DNA from: an uncultured Blautia sp.
GTDB lineage: Bacteria; Bacillota; Clostridia; Lachnospirales; Lachnospiraceae
Direction: 5' to 3'
Assembly: GCA_946557785.1 (NCBI GenBank)
Contig: CAMNTH010000009.1
Span: 53,263-117,262, forward strand
DNA: 64,000 bases
A model generated the notes under the pieces. The model had not been told where the DNA came from. It worked only from the letters and a program-made list of their open reading frames with translations, and did no database searches. Both the position numbers and the translations under genes were made by a program. This document shows, in pieces, positions 1-7,933 of the stretch; position 1 is the stretch's first letter, and every line of letters starts with the position of its first letter.

Positions 1-222
1 AGCAGCGGAGTACACCTCTCTTCCGGTACAATGAACGCAGCTGAGCAGCAGCTGAATAACTATGGCTTTTCAAGAGGAAATAAAAGCTATTTGATCAATC
101 TCGCTCACGTAGATGGTATTCAGGATAAATGTGCACAGGTAAAGGGGGAGTTACTCCAGTTAAGCCGTCCAAGACATAATGCATTTCTGCAGGATCTTAC
201 AAACTACTGGGGTGAGAACTAA
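1..222 (+). CDS. LytTR-family response regulator, C-terminal fragment (5' end outside window)
   Basis: The reading frame is open from the first base and ends at TAA 220-222, so this is the last ~73 codons of a longer gene. The visible residues fit the end of a LytTR DNA-binding domain: 'GFSRGNKSYLINLAHVDGI', then a basic 'LSRPRHNAFLQDL' strand and helix close to the C terminus. LytTR regulators of the AgrA/LytR class bind direct repeats upstream of target promoters and normally follow a receiver domain, which is not in view. The gene converges on a GHKL sensor kinase that could be its partner, although such pairs usually share a strand. Family call is fairly secure; regulatory targets are unknown. 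Confidence 0.8.
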   Translation, partial: SSGVHLSSGTMNAAEQQLNNYGFSRGNKSYLINLAHVDGIQDKCAQVKGELLQLSRPRHNAFLQDLTNYWGEN

Positions 223-250
223 AAAAGGTGCTGCCAAGACCAACAGCACC
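221..250 (-). terminator. Rho-independent terminator of the sensor kinase gene
   Basis: A 7-bp stem GGTGCTG/CAGCACC (227-233 with 244-250) is followed on the minus strand by six T (221-226). It lies downstream of the minus-strand kinase and abuts the stop codon of the plus-strand regulator. On the plus strand there is no T run, so it should terminate mainly the kinase transcript. Confidence 0.75.
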
Positions 251-299
251 CATAAGAATCAAATTTAATTATAGAATGTTCCCGGACAGCCAGAGTTTC

Positions 300-1625
300 T
301 CATACTCCTAACAACACTTTCACCTTAAACCACCCCTCAAAGGAGGTGATCCTCATGGCACCTCCATATTTTTCTGCTACTTTCTGAATGGATTTCAGGC
401 CGAAACCATGACGGATTTTATCCCCCTTGGTAGTATTGGGAAGTGCTCTGCTCTTCTCAATTTCCACTATATTTTCGCTGTAATTTTCACATTCAATAAT
501 AATAAACTGTTTATGCCGTCTGACTGACAAATTAATCAGACGCTTGTCTTCACTCTTCACCTGCTGAGTTGCCTCAATAGCATTATCGAGAATGTTTCCA
601 AACAGCGAACACAAGTCTTTTACGTGAATGCCTGACAAAACATCCCCCTCAATCATTGCCTGGAGTGTGATTCCTCGTTTCTGGCATTGCAAACTCTTTG
701 TGGTAAGAATCACATCCAGGACCTGATTTCCAGTATTCATGAAGGACTCCTGAACCGCAATTGCCCGTTCCATATCCCAAAGCACCTCTTTACGTTTTTC
801 AGGATCTTCCTCTCCTTTAAGTACCGCAAGATAATGCTTCATATCGTGCATCTCCTTGCGCAGAATTTCAGAATTTTCAATTGCCAATCTGTACTGTTCA
901 TATTGTTTTTTAAACAGACGGTTTATTTCATCGTTTTCCATTGAAACTGCAAGCTCGTTTCTTCGTCCCATCTGGGTCATGAGCATCAGCATCCCGCTAA
1001 AGTCCACCAAGGTTCTGACATAAAGCAGGCTTCCCTGGGCAGAAAACGGAGTTCTTGTCCACACGAAGCTGATATTTCCCATAGCAAAAGCCCCCATTCC
1101 TGTCAGAAGAACCGAAATCAATTCATGTCCATTTATATTCAATGGAATATCCTTATGAATATTTTTGCTTTCTACACGATAATAAAAACCATACACAACT
1201 GCATAAGTCAGTACCATCATTGCAGCTGAAAACAAAAATGTATCTTTTCCGGATATGCTGCTAAACCAAACATAAAGCTGTCGATAGACTGAAGCTGCAA
1301 ACTCTGCCAAAACAAATGCATGTACAGTTATCACACCACAGTCCATAGGCATGATATCCAGAACCATATAAAGTGAAAGATACATAAGTGCCAAAGCTCC
1401 CATCATCATGGGAATCCAGAAAACAATTGGGAGTAAACCTGCCGCAAGCTGAAATAAGATTATCATTACTGCAGAAATAATACAATAAGCTACGTATGTT
1501 TTTCGGTCAATTCTCCTCCTGCAAATATTAAAATATACAAAAATTGCCATCCATTCAGCAATTGCCGTAAACAATCTGGGCGTATCCAGAATCGCCTCCG
1601 GAAATAAAAAAGTATTATGAACCAT
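300..1625 (-). CDS. AgrC-like sensor histidine kinase (GHKL family)
   Basis: A membrane sensor of about 441 residues. The N-terminal half holds several hydrophobic helices (roughly residues 15-210). A helix follows with 'EMHDMKHYL', the phosphoacceptor-His region of the AgrC class, then a GHKL ATPase domain with N-box 'NILDNAIEA' and a late 'HGFGLKSI' G-box. This architecture fits peptide-sensing kinases that phosphorylate LytTR regulators. I chose the ATG at 1625 because GAGGGTGG lies 4 nt upstream; an in-frame ATG at 1664 has no ribosome binding site but would add 13 residues. The gene follows the GH5 enzyme on the same strand after a short gap, so the two are probably co-transcribed, which is an odd pairing. 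Confidence 0.85.
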   Translation of the reverse strand: MVHNTFLFPEAILDTPRLFTAIAEWMAIFVYFNICRRRIDRKTYVAYCIISAVMIILFQLAAGLLPIVFWIPMMMGALALMYLSLYMVLDIMPMDCGVITVHAFVLAEFAASVYRQLYVWFSSISGKDTFLFSAAMMVLTYAVVYGFYYRVESKNIHKDIPLNINGHELISVLLTGMGAFAMGNISFVWTRTPFSAQGSLLYVRTLVDFSGMLMLMTQMGRRNELAVSMENDEINRLFKKQYEQYRLAIENSEILRKEMHDMKHYLAVLKGEEDPEKRKEVLWDMERAIAVQESFMNTGNQVLDVILTTKSLQCQKRGITLQAMIEGDVLSGIHVKDLCSLFGNILDNAIEATQQVKSEDKRLINLSVRRHKQFIIIECENYSENIVEIEKSRALPNTTKGDKIRHGFGLKSIQKVAEKYGGAMRITSFEGWFKVKVLLGV

Positions 1626-1671
1626 AGTACCACCCTCACAAAATATACATTCTGTTTTTTCCATAACACTA

Positions 1672-3090
1672 TTAATTACAATTCAAAGCATCAAATACAA
1701 ACCTTCCGGATTCACTAAGGTCTTCCTCCCCCAAACCTTCACTGTCTGTACCCGGCAGAAAGGCCGCAGAGGATTCTTCCTTATCTGACAGAGACCAGTT
1801 AATCCAGCTTATTCCCTTTTCATCCAAGTAATCCAGCCATCTGTGACTTTCTTCCAGAAATACCCCGTTGCTTCCGTCTGCACGGCTGGTTCCCCATTCT
1901 GAAACAAAGATACCGCAGCCATTACGCAATGCCGTTTCTATTTTTCCGCAAAATGCATCCAGCATATGGGTTCCGGCATAAAAATGAAACGTATACATCA
2001 CATTTTCAAAATCCAGTTTGTCCATGGAAGCCACATCCACATCCTGGCTCCAGGTATTGCATCCCACCAAAACCACCGCATCCGGCGAGTTTTTCCGGAT
2101 TACGGGAATCACCTCCATGGCGTAGGGTTTAATGTCGCTTCCCCAGTCCGTGCCATTTGGCTCATTACAGATTTCATAAATCACTGCAGGGTTCCCTGCA
2201 TATCTTTCAGACGCTTCAGCAAAAAACTCCAGTGCCTCTTCTTTATGGAGCTGTGGAGTATGGTCACTTAAAATATGCCAGTCAATCACCACATACAGAT
2301 CCAAAGCGATGGCTCTGTCCACTGCATCGAAGGTTAATTGTTTCGCCTCCTGTGCATTTCCTTCGCAATATCCTCCATCCTCTGCCGTATACATGGCTGC
2401 CCGAAAAATGTTTGCGCCTTTTTCCCGGATGCTTTCCAATATATGCTCACTTGTGAATTGCGGGTACCAGGCCATTCCATGAGAACTCATACCATGAAGC
2501 ACTACCGGCTTTCCCTGTTCATCTACAAGCTGTGTTCCCTCTACCCGAAGCTGACCATGGACAGACACCCCTTTTCCATCATAGTCACAGCTATGGGCTT
2601 TTTTCTCTGCATTCTGCAGCTGTACTTTCTTTTCCTCATACCCCTTGGAGAAATTTTCCTCTGTCCGTTCTTCCATATCCGCCGTCACCTTTACCTGCGG
2701 CAGCTCCATTTTTTCTGCCGTGCGGATAATAAATCCCACCTCCGCAGTCTCCCCTTCATGGATAGTGGTATTATAACTGGCAGCTGTAATAATTATATTT
2801 TCTTCCATCACATTCTCCTGGCCATTCCAGATATCCTGAATTTCTCCGCCCTCAGGCAAAGAAAAAATAATCTTCCAGTTTTTTGCCGCAGCATCTGTCT
2901 GATTACAAATTGTTATGGCAATCTTTGCCCAAAAAGCCCCTTCACTCTCCCATTGTTCATGCATCTGTGCATTTATTTCCAAGCTCTCTTTCCCATGAAC
3001 CGTGATCCCCATGAATCCTGCAAAAAGGAACACCCAGAGCAATACCTGCCACGATCTTCCCAAAGTATTCTTTTTATTCGATTCTTTCAT
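1672..3090 (-). CDS. Secreted GH5 endoglucanase with N-terminal CBM2-like domain
   Basis: A 472-residue extracellular glycoside hydrolase. Residues 1-33 form a signal peptide or anchor (basic 'KKNTLGR', then a hydrophobic core). Residues ~36-140 resemble a family 2 cellulose-binding module ('NWKIIFSLPEGGEIQDIWNG'). Residues ~175-470 are a GH5 TIM barrel: 'LHGMSSHGMAWYP', 'FRAAMYT', 'VVIDWHIL', acid/base Glu310 in 'YEICNEPNG', and nucleophile Glu398 in 'FVSEWGTS'. The layout matches Cel5A-type beta-1,4-glucanases, which cleave cellulose, beta-glucans or related glucans. The start has AGGAAGGATGG about 5 nt upstream. It sits directly before the sensor kinase. Hydrolase family is secure; the substrate is inferred. 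Confidence 0.9.
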   Translation of the reverse strand: MKESNKKNTLGRSWQVLLWVFLFAGFMGITVHGKESLEINAQMHEQWESEGAFWAKIAITICNQTDAAAKNWKIIFSLPEGGEIQDIWNGQENVMEENIIITAASYNTTIHEGETAEVGFIIRTAEKMELPQVKVTADMEERTEENFSKGYEEKKVQLQNAEKKAHSCDYDGKGVSVHGQLRVEGTQLVDEQGKPVVLHGMSSHGMAWYPQFTSEHILESIREKGANIFRAAMYTAEDGGYCEGNAQEAKQLTFDAVDRAIALDLYVVIDWHILSDHTPQLHKEEALEFFAEASERYAGNPAVIYEICNEPNGTDWGSDIKPYAMEVIPVIRKNSPDAVVLVGCNTWSQDVDVASMDKLDFENVMYTFHFYAGTHMLDAFCGKIETALRNGCGIFVSEWGTSRADGSNGVFLEESHRWLDYLDEKGISWINWSLSDKEESSAAFLPGTDSEGLGEEDLSESGRFVFDALNCN

Positions 3091-3181
3091 GATACCATCC
3101 TTCCTCTCTTATCTTTACTTCCAAAGTTATGCCAAAAGCCAAGGGAAACCGCCGGAAATTTCAAACTGCTTCTTCTCTTTT

Positions 3182-3661
3182 TTAAAATCCTTCCCTGCGC
3201 CTTCTCTTCCATAGCTCTGCACGCTTCAGTGCTGCTTCATTCTCAATCTGCTGAGTGACCCCCTCTATGATCAGCCCAGGAACTTCCACAGGCCGTTGGT
3301 TTTCATCTGTTCCCACCATTGTAAAATATGCGCGGTTTATCATAGTCCTTTTCCCATCGCTGTCCTCCCTATAGGTATCAATACGTACCTCCATGGAGGA
3401 ATGCCCAACATAAGTCAGACGCCCGATCAGGACGATCATGTCATTAACTTTTGCCCCTGCTTTAAAATACATATTGTCAACGGCAACTGTCACTACATGC
3501 CTCTCTGAATGGCGTCTTCCAACGATTCCGGCAGTTTCATCAATCCATGCCAGCAATTCACCGCCAAACAGATAACCCGCAGAATTCAGAGACTTCGGCA
3601 TGACCAAATGTGACTGCTCTGTAATGGAATCCTCAACACGTTTCATTTTACGATCCGGCAT
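3182..3661 (-). CDS. Acyl-CoA thioesterase (hotdog fold, YciA/BFIT type)
   Basis: A 159-residue single-hotdog thioesterase, predicted to hydrolyse acyl-CoA thioesters in the cytoplasm. Diagnostic segments are 'LNSAGYLFGGELLAWIDETA', where the Asp is the usual catalytic residue, 'VTVAVDNMYFKA', and the strand pattern 'VGHSSMEVRIDTYRED'. Length fits the family. The start is supported by AAAGGAG 9 nt upstream. It stands alone on the minus strand, 91 bp downstream of nothing on the same strand, and upstream of the GH5 gene. Chain-length preference cannot be read from sequence. Confidence 0.88.
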   Translation of the reverse strand: MPDRKMKRVEDSITEQSHLVMPKSLNSAGYLFGGELLAWIDETAGIVGRRHSERHVVTVAVDNMYFKAGAKVNDMIVLIGRLTYVGHSSMEVRIDTYREDSDGKRTMINRAYFTMVGTDENQRPVEVPGLIIEGVTQQIENEAALKRAELWKRRRREGF

Positions 3662-3840
3662 TTTTTTATTCTCCTTTTACTTGATCTATTTTTTATTCTT
3701 TTTTCGTATCTGTGACCATCGCTGGTATCTTTCCGCATCCATCATAACACAAATGGAGAAAAATGTATCTGTATTTTCGTCTTTTCACACATATTTTGCT
3801 GCAAATCCGCCCATTCTATTAATGAAAGGATGGTGCTATT

Positions 3841-3990
3841 ATGCTGGATAACAAAAACTCTGTTAAAAATGTCTATGATGATGACAATATTCCGGAAATT
3901 GACCTTCCGAAAGATTCCTGGATCACAGAGCCGCTTCCGGAATCCACAAGACCTCGCAAAGATGGCCCCGGAGGTGATGGGGATGATTGA
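3841..3990 (+). CDS. Small acidic protein of 49 residues, unknown function
   Basis: An ATG with AAAGGATGG about 8 nt upstream opens a 49-codon frame starting 'MLDNKNSVKNVYDDDN' and ending in TGA at 3990. It is strongly acidic, with proline-rich 'EPLPESTRPRKDGPGGDGDD' as its C-terminal tail. The 'RKDGPGGDG' tail resembles small Lachnospiraceae proteins I recall ending in RRDGPGGE, but I cannot name a family. There is no signal peptide or hydrophobic stretch. Its last 8 nt overlap the start of the next small gene, and the GGAGGTG encoding its Gly-Gly tail also serves as that gene's ribosome binding site. This argues that both are real and translationally coupled. Confidence 0.7.
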   Translation: MLDNKNSVKNVYDDDNIPEIDLPKDSWITEPLPESTRPRKDGPGGDGDD

Positions 3991-4159
3991 CAATGAAGAA
4001 CTTCCCATCGGCTTTACCATGGAGCTTGCCATGCATTCTGACATTTTAAACCGTTTTTCACAGCTTTCCAAATCCCAACAAAGCTCCGTTATTGACGGTG
4101 CACGGAATGTGAACTCTAAAAATGAAATGCGGGATTATGTGGAATCGATCTTTCAGTAA
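3983..4159 (+). CDS. Small conserved-looking protein of 58 residues, unknown function
   Basis: The frame begins at ATG 3983, 6 nt after GGAGGTG (3970-3976); an alternative ATG at 3977 lies too close to that site. The protein reads 'MIDNEELPIGFTMELAMH', then 'FSQLSKSQQSSVIDGARNV', then 'SKNEMRDYVESIF'. It matches a pattern I recognise from short Clostridia proteins ('LPxGF.MALA ... F..L...... II.GA..V.SK.EM..YV'), all of unknown function. It is predicted helical and soluble. It overlaps the upstream acidic small gene by 8 nt (translational coupling) and is followed 25 nt later by a strong terminator, so the two form a compact transcription unit. Confidence 0.8.
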   Translation: MIDNEELPIGFTMELAMHSDILNRFSQLSKSQQSSVIDGARNVNSKNEMRDYVESIFQ

Positions 4160-4183
4160 TTCTTAACGAAGCAGTATTGTAAA

Positions 4184-4221
4184 AAAATCCGGCTGGATAG
4201 AATATGTGCCAGCCGGATTTT
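4184..4221. terminator. Bidirectional Rho-independent terminator
   Basis: A stem TCCGGCTGG/CCAGCCGGA is flanked by seven A on the left and TTTTGATTT on the right. It separates the plus-strand small gene pair from the minus-strand MATE gene and can end transcription from both sides. Confidence 0.85.
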
Positions 4222-4235
4222 GATTTCTCAAATTT

Positions 4236-5606
4236 TTATGAATTGTAAAGAGGACGGATATCCTTTTTATAAATGTACCGCAAAAATACAGCGCAGACAA
4301 TGACCGATATTACTTCTGCAATGGGGAATGACCACCAGATTGCCTGAAGGCCGCCTGCCTTTGCCAAAATAAACGCTGACGGGAGAAGCACTACAAGCTG
4401 ACGGAGAATTGATACGATCAGACTCAGTACCCCATGCCCCACTGCCTGAAAAGAGGAAGAGGATACAATGCCAAAACCAGCCAGGATAAAATGTACACTG
4501 ATAATCCGAAGCGCTGGTACGCCAATCTCCAGCATGGTATCTGACGCATTGAATATATTCAGCAGCAGTTCCGGAATAAACTGAAATAAAGCAGTTCCCA
4601 GAATCATGATACATATAGCATAGGTAATACCAAGGCGTAATACCTTTATGATTCGCTCAGGCTTACGGGCGCCGAAATTATATGCCACAATGGGAACTAT
4701 CCCGTTGTTCATTCCGAAAATCGGCATAAACACAAAGCTCTGCAGTTTAAAATAAACGCCAAAAACTGCTGTGGCCGTAGATGTAAATGCCATTAAGATT
4801 TTATTCATGCCAAAAGTCATGATGGAGCCAATGGACATCATTATAATAGAAGGAATCCCTACACTGTATATGCTTTTGACCACTTCACCGGAAAGGCGGT
4901 ATCTTTTTAGGGATATAGTCAGTTCCGTATTTCTATGGATATTAAACCAAAAGGCAAGAATCGCCGCAACGATCTGACCTGTAACAGTTGCAAGCGCTGC
5001 TCCTGCCACTTCCAGACGCGGAAATCCAAAAAGTCCGAAGATCATAATTGGATCCAAAATAATATTGATGATGGCTCCAAGAGACTGGGTGATCATTGTA
5101 TAGATTGTCTTTCCTGTCGACTGCAAAAGACGTTCTGCAGTAAACTGAAGAAACATCCCAAAAGACATCATGCCGCAGATACGTACATAGGCAGTTCCAT
5201 AGCTTAAAATCTGCGGATTACTGGTCTGCACTGCAAAAAACACCCCGCCCAATAATCCGGTCAGCACCGCAAAACCCAAAAAGCTGAAAATAGCAAGAAA
5301 AATACCATTATTAGCAGTCTTATTAGCATATTCCGTATTTTTCTCTCCCAGGCAGCGAGATACCAGAGCATTCAGTCCCACTCCGGTACCGGAGCCAATG
5401 GCAATCATCAGATTTTGTACAGGGAAGGCCAGGGATACGGCAGTCAGCGCATTTTCATTAAGCTGTGCCACGAACATGCTGTCTACGATATTGTACAAAG
5501 CCTGCACCAGCATAGAAATCATCATAGGTACTGACATAGTAATCAGCAGCTTATTTACAGACATAACACCCATCTTATTTTCTTTCATTATTTCTCTTTC
5601 TTCCAA
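4236..5606 (-). CDS. MATE family multidrug/Na+ antiporter
   Basis: A 456-residue protein with twelve hydrophobic segments, in two homologous halves typical of MATE exporters. Markers are 'KLLITMSVPMMISMLVQALYN' near the N terminus with 'VDSMFVAQL' after it, 'GSGTGVGLNALVSRCLGE', 'LQSTGKTIYTMITQSLGA' and 'FGMNNGIVPIVAYNFGA' opening the second half. Such proteins expel cationic drugs or metabolites using Na+ or H+ gradients. The start here is TTG (5606) with AGGG upstream; ATG seven codons inside (5588) is an alternative. A near-perfect sigma-A promoter lies ~50 bp upstream. Substrate unknown. Confidence 0.9.
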   Translation of the reverse strand: MEEREIMKENKMGVMSVNKLLITMSVPMMISMLVQALYNIVDSMFVAQLNENALTAVSLAFPVQNLMIAIGSGTGVGLNALVSRCLGEKNTEYANKTANNGIFLAIFSFLGFAVLTGLLGGVFFAVQTSNPQILSYGTAYVRICGMMSFGMFLQFTAERLLQSTGKTIYTMITQSLGAIINIILDPIMIFGLFGFPRLEVAGAALATVTGQIVAAILAFWFNIHRNTELTISLKRYRLSGEVVKSIYSVGIPSIIMMSIGSIMTFGMNKILMAFTSTATAVFGVYFKLQSFVFMPIFGMNNGIVPIVAYNFGARKPERIIKVLRLGITYAICIMILGTALFQFIPELLLNIFNASDTMLEIGVPALRIISVHFILAGFGIVSSSSFQAVGHGVLSLIVSILRQLVVLLPSAFILAKAGGLQAIWWSFPIAEVISVIVCAVFLRYIYKKDIRPLYNS

Positions 5607-5653
5607 AAATATCCCTCGTTTCTTTTTTCTCTTGTTTTTTTGTTCTGCGAATA

Positions 5654-5682
5654 ATTGTAACCAAGTATTTTCTATATGTCAA
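5654..5682 (-). promoter_or_regulatory. Sigma-A promoter of the MATE gene
   Basis: On the minus strand TTGACA (5677-5682) is followed by a 17-bp spacer and TACAAT (5654-5659). This is a near-consensus housekeeping promoter about 45 bp before the MATE start. The 190 bp between the MATE start and the next remnant hold nothing else recognisable. Confidence 0.8.
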
Positions 5683-5798
5683 TGGGCTTTTGCCATATCA
5701 AAAAATAGCAGTGCTTACACACTTTCCGGAACATAACTTTTTTTAAAGCCTTCCCTGTTGCCCCATTCATCCATATCCAGTTCTATGCAGCTGCTGAT

Positions 5799-6478
5799 CT
5801 AATGAGCGCCTGTTTTTCTGCTGTACAGTAATACATTATGCAGAAAAATCCTGTCTATTCCCGGTACCGCAAGAATTACGGAATAAGAAGTATCTTCCTT
5901 TTCGAAAAATACGATGCTGCAGTCTACATAATAATCTTCCAGTATATTCATTACCATCTGGACCAAACGTATCTTTCCCAAGTTTGCACATCAGAGTAAT
6001 GTCCGGCACAGCAAAAACAATAAGTTTTTAACACGCTATAGTCACGCTTTACTCCCTTATAATTCGAGCAGGCACATAAGAATTTTTCACCGTCAGAGTA
6101 ATACACAGCGTGTATGGTTATCGTCCCATCTTCGTTTCTTACAGGTCTTCCCATATAGGGAACATCTTTAATAAGTTCAAGCTTTTCCTCAAGAGAAAGA
6201 TTCCCGTTGTTTTTCGCGAACGCTTTTGATGCTTTCTCTCTTGCGCCACCTTTGCAACATGCATTCCATTCCAAAATCTCATGAAGCTTTTTAGCTTCAA
6301 CGCACTCAGTCATGATATCAACTGCACGTTTAAAATACAGTGCTCTCACCTTCTTAGGTGTTTTGCTGTCAATGATTCCATATCCTTCATTTATTTGAGA
6401 AATTGTTTTTTCATCTACATTAAACTTTTCGAGTGATTCTTGAAATTTTCCAAAACTGAGCATAACACATCTCCTCAA
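5799..6478 (-). pseudogene. Cys-rich DUF6144-like protein, frameshifted near its C terminus
   Basis: The first frame (6478 down to 5951) encodes 'MLSFGKFQESLEKFNVDE', a CC-containing 'ACCKGGAREKASKAFAKN' segment, 'YYSDGEKFLCACSNY' and 'TYCFCCAGHY', then runs into 'TWERYVWSRW' and a stop. In the adjacent frame 'LGKIRLVQMVMNILEDYY' and 'CSIVFFEKED' look like the expected continuation of the family after CCAGHY. I therefore read one gene broken by a frameshift around 5975-5995. The paired Cys motifs suggest a metal or cluster site. The family name is from memory and moderately sure; function is unknown. Start probably at the ATG giving 'MLSFGK', preceded by GAGGAGA. A sequencing error could equally explain the shift. 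Confidence 0.6.
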
Positions 6479-6542
6479 TGTTTCTCATGAAAAACAACTT
6501 GAATCTTATGCTTCTTGAACTGGTACATACAAATGGCATGCT

Positions 6543-6740
6543 TCAACATTGAAACTTGAATGTGTGCACCTTCGGGCTGCCTGAGCTGTAATGCCTGATT
6601 TTTTCCCTTAATTGCAGTCCTTTGTTTTGACTGCAATAAACATCAGTTAAACGGCAATTTTCTTTATCCAGGTATATATCAAAATCCTTGAGAATAGGGG
6701 GGCTGCTTTTATGATACAACATCACGTATTATCCTCTGAA
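6543..6740 (-). other. Short open frame without support inside decayed region
   Basis: A 60-codon frame ('MMLYHKSSPPILKDFDIYLD...') lies here on the minus strand downstream of a decayed coding remnant. I recognise no family, no good ribosome binding site precedes it and no neighbour suggests a role. It may be another scrap of the same lost gene. The rest of 6479-6740 shows nothing recognisable. Confidence 0.2.
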
Positions 6741-7000
6741 TTATTCTTTATACTCTACATGTACATAAGCATAAAACAAATCGGCTCCATGATTGTACAT
6801 TTCTATTTCCTGCGCACCGTTCGTACCCACAACATATCCATTTTCATTTAATGAAAGTGGCAATTTTTTGATATATGTTTATTGTGGAATCACCACAGGA
6901 CCACTTAAAACAATATCTCAAACTGCTATGCTTATGTTATCATGGATTTTTAAACTCAACAAATACATATCTGAAAAATTTTGCCGTCCACCTCCAACTA
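6741..7000 (-). pseudogene. Decayed gene remnant with in-frame stops
   Basis: Reading the minus strand towards TAA 6743-6741 gives a protein-like stretch: 'KLPLSLNENGYVVGTNG', then 'AQEIEMYNHGADLFYAYVHV' and 'EYKE'. The same frame upstream continues through two stops with 'IVLSGPVVIPQ' and 'LSLKIHDNISIAV', and a neighbouring frame adds 'LEVDGKIFRYVFVEFKNP'. The sense-like composition across stops and one frame change indicates an old, inactivated gene rather than chance. I cannot name the family. It borders the mobile-element debris on its right. Confidence 0.4.
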
Positions 7001-7050
7001 GATGTTTGTTTTTATATTTTTCTTTACAAACATTATTTTCGGGAGGTTCT

Positions 7051-7407
7051 ATCCTGGGCAAATATTTAAACACTTATCGGGAGATGATATCCCTTCGCGG
7101 TCTCACCCACCACACTTTAAAATCTTATTGCAATTATATTCGTGCTTATCTGGATTACCTTTCTGATATTCTACACAAACAGCCGGAAACGGTTGCCTGG
7201 GACGAATTACGTGATTACATCCGTTGGGCTCAGAAAGGACGTAATCTATCAGATTGTACCATCAATCACTGCATTTCCCAACTCCGTTTTTTTCTTGGCC
7301 ATAAATCGATTAATTCAACGGTTATCTACGTACATCTTGCCTCCTATACTTCGCATAAGATTTGCAGTCCCTTCTACCAGACAGACGAAGGACAGAACAA
7401 TGGCTGA
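7051..7407 (+). pseudogene. Tyrosine recombinase of an IS91-type element, internal deletion
   Basis: The frame starts as an intact N-terminal SAM-like core-binding domain ('KYLNTYREMISLRGLTHHTL', 'DYLSDILHKQPETVAW', 'CTINHCISQLRFF') and jumps in frame to the extreme C terminus, 'LGHKSINSTVIYVHLAS', which carries the LGH motif and the nucleophilic Tyr. About 170 residues with the catalytic Arg and HxxR boxes are missing. There is no clear start codon, although GGGAGG occurs at 7041-7046. Such recombinases accompany IS91-like transposases in Lachnospiraceae, and the fragment that follows fits that. It cannot be catalytic. Confidence 0.8.
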
Positions 7408-7523
7408 TAGAAAAATCCAGCTCATCTGGCAGAATGCTTATGAAACATTCCTTTCCTCCGGACAGTTCCTTTCCGATGTACAAAAGAAAGTATCTCATGC
7501 AATTTTAAACTGTAAAGCTGGAT
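7400..7523 (+). pseudogene. IS91-family transposase, N-terminal scrap
   Basis: ATG 7400 opens 'MADRKIQLIWQNAYETFLSS' followed by 'FLSDVQKKVSHAILNCKAG', the beginning of IS91/IS801-type transposases just before their zinc-binding CxxC module. Homology stops at about 7523, where the frame enters unrelated sequence. The start overlaps the end of the recombinase fragment, as in intact elements. With that fragment it shows an IS91-type unit reduced by two deletions to under 500 bp. Confidence 0.75.
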
Positions 7524-7568
7524 CCTGCCATCCCTATGTGATTAAAAAAAATTATTCAAATCTCCCTC

Positions 7569-7596
7569 TTGACTTTAACATTATTTATGTTATACT
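7569..7596 (+). promoter_or_regulatory. Sigma-A promoter of the DUF2089 operon
   Basis: TTGACT (7569-7574), a 16-bp spacer and TATACT (7591-7596) lie 36 bp before the DUF2089 start. The promoter begins right after the transposase scrap ends, so it belongs to the resident operon. Confidence 0.7.
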
Positions 7597-7632
7597 TAAT
7601 TTTATTAAATATAATATGAAAGGATAATCAAA

Positions 7633-7929
7633 TTGGAGATTGACAAGATACCACCGTGGATATTAGCTTTAGAACAGGAGGATGCTGCTTTTCTCAAAAA
7701 TTTTGTATTGAAATCTGGTTCTTTGAAAGAGATAGCAAAACTATATGAGGTTTCATATCCTACTGTCCGATTGCGGTTAGATAAGCTCATTCAAAAAATT
7801 GAATTGAATGACCAGAAAGAAGATGAACCGTTCTCAACTTTTATTAAAGGTTTAGCGGTTGACTCTCGAATAGATTTAGAAACCGCAAAAATCATTATTG
7901 AGAAATATAAGCAAGAAAAGGAGAAATAA
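7633..7929 (+). CDS. DUF2089 family protein (short form, HTH-like)
   Basis: 98 residues starting at TTG 7633 with AAAGGA about 10 nt upstream. 'PPWILALEQEDAAFLKNFVL' then 'SGSLKEIAKLYEVSYPTVRL' and 'RLDKLIQKI' are the hallmark of DUF2089, whose core looks like a sigma-region-4 or helix-turn-helix fold and is thought to regulate neighbouring membrane genes. The N-terminal zinc ribbon present in longer members is absent. The C-terminal ~40 residues are charged and helical. It leads a small operon with a three-helix membrane protein 4 nt downstream and a truncated membrane gene after that. Confidence 0.85.
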   Translation: MEIDKIPPWILALEQEDAAFLKNFVLKSGSLKEIAKLYEVSYPTVRLRLDKLIQKIELNDQKEDEPFSTFIKGLAVDSRIDLETAKIIIEKYKQEKEK

Positions 7930-7933
7930 TTTT

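Noticed and set aside
2338..3258. Long plus-strand open frame (306 codons) opposite the GH5 gene
   Set aside because: It is the antisense shadow of the glucanase gene, with no ribosome binding site and unlikely composition.
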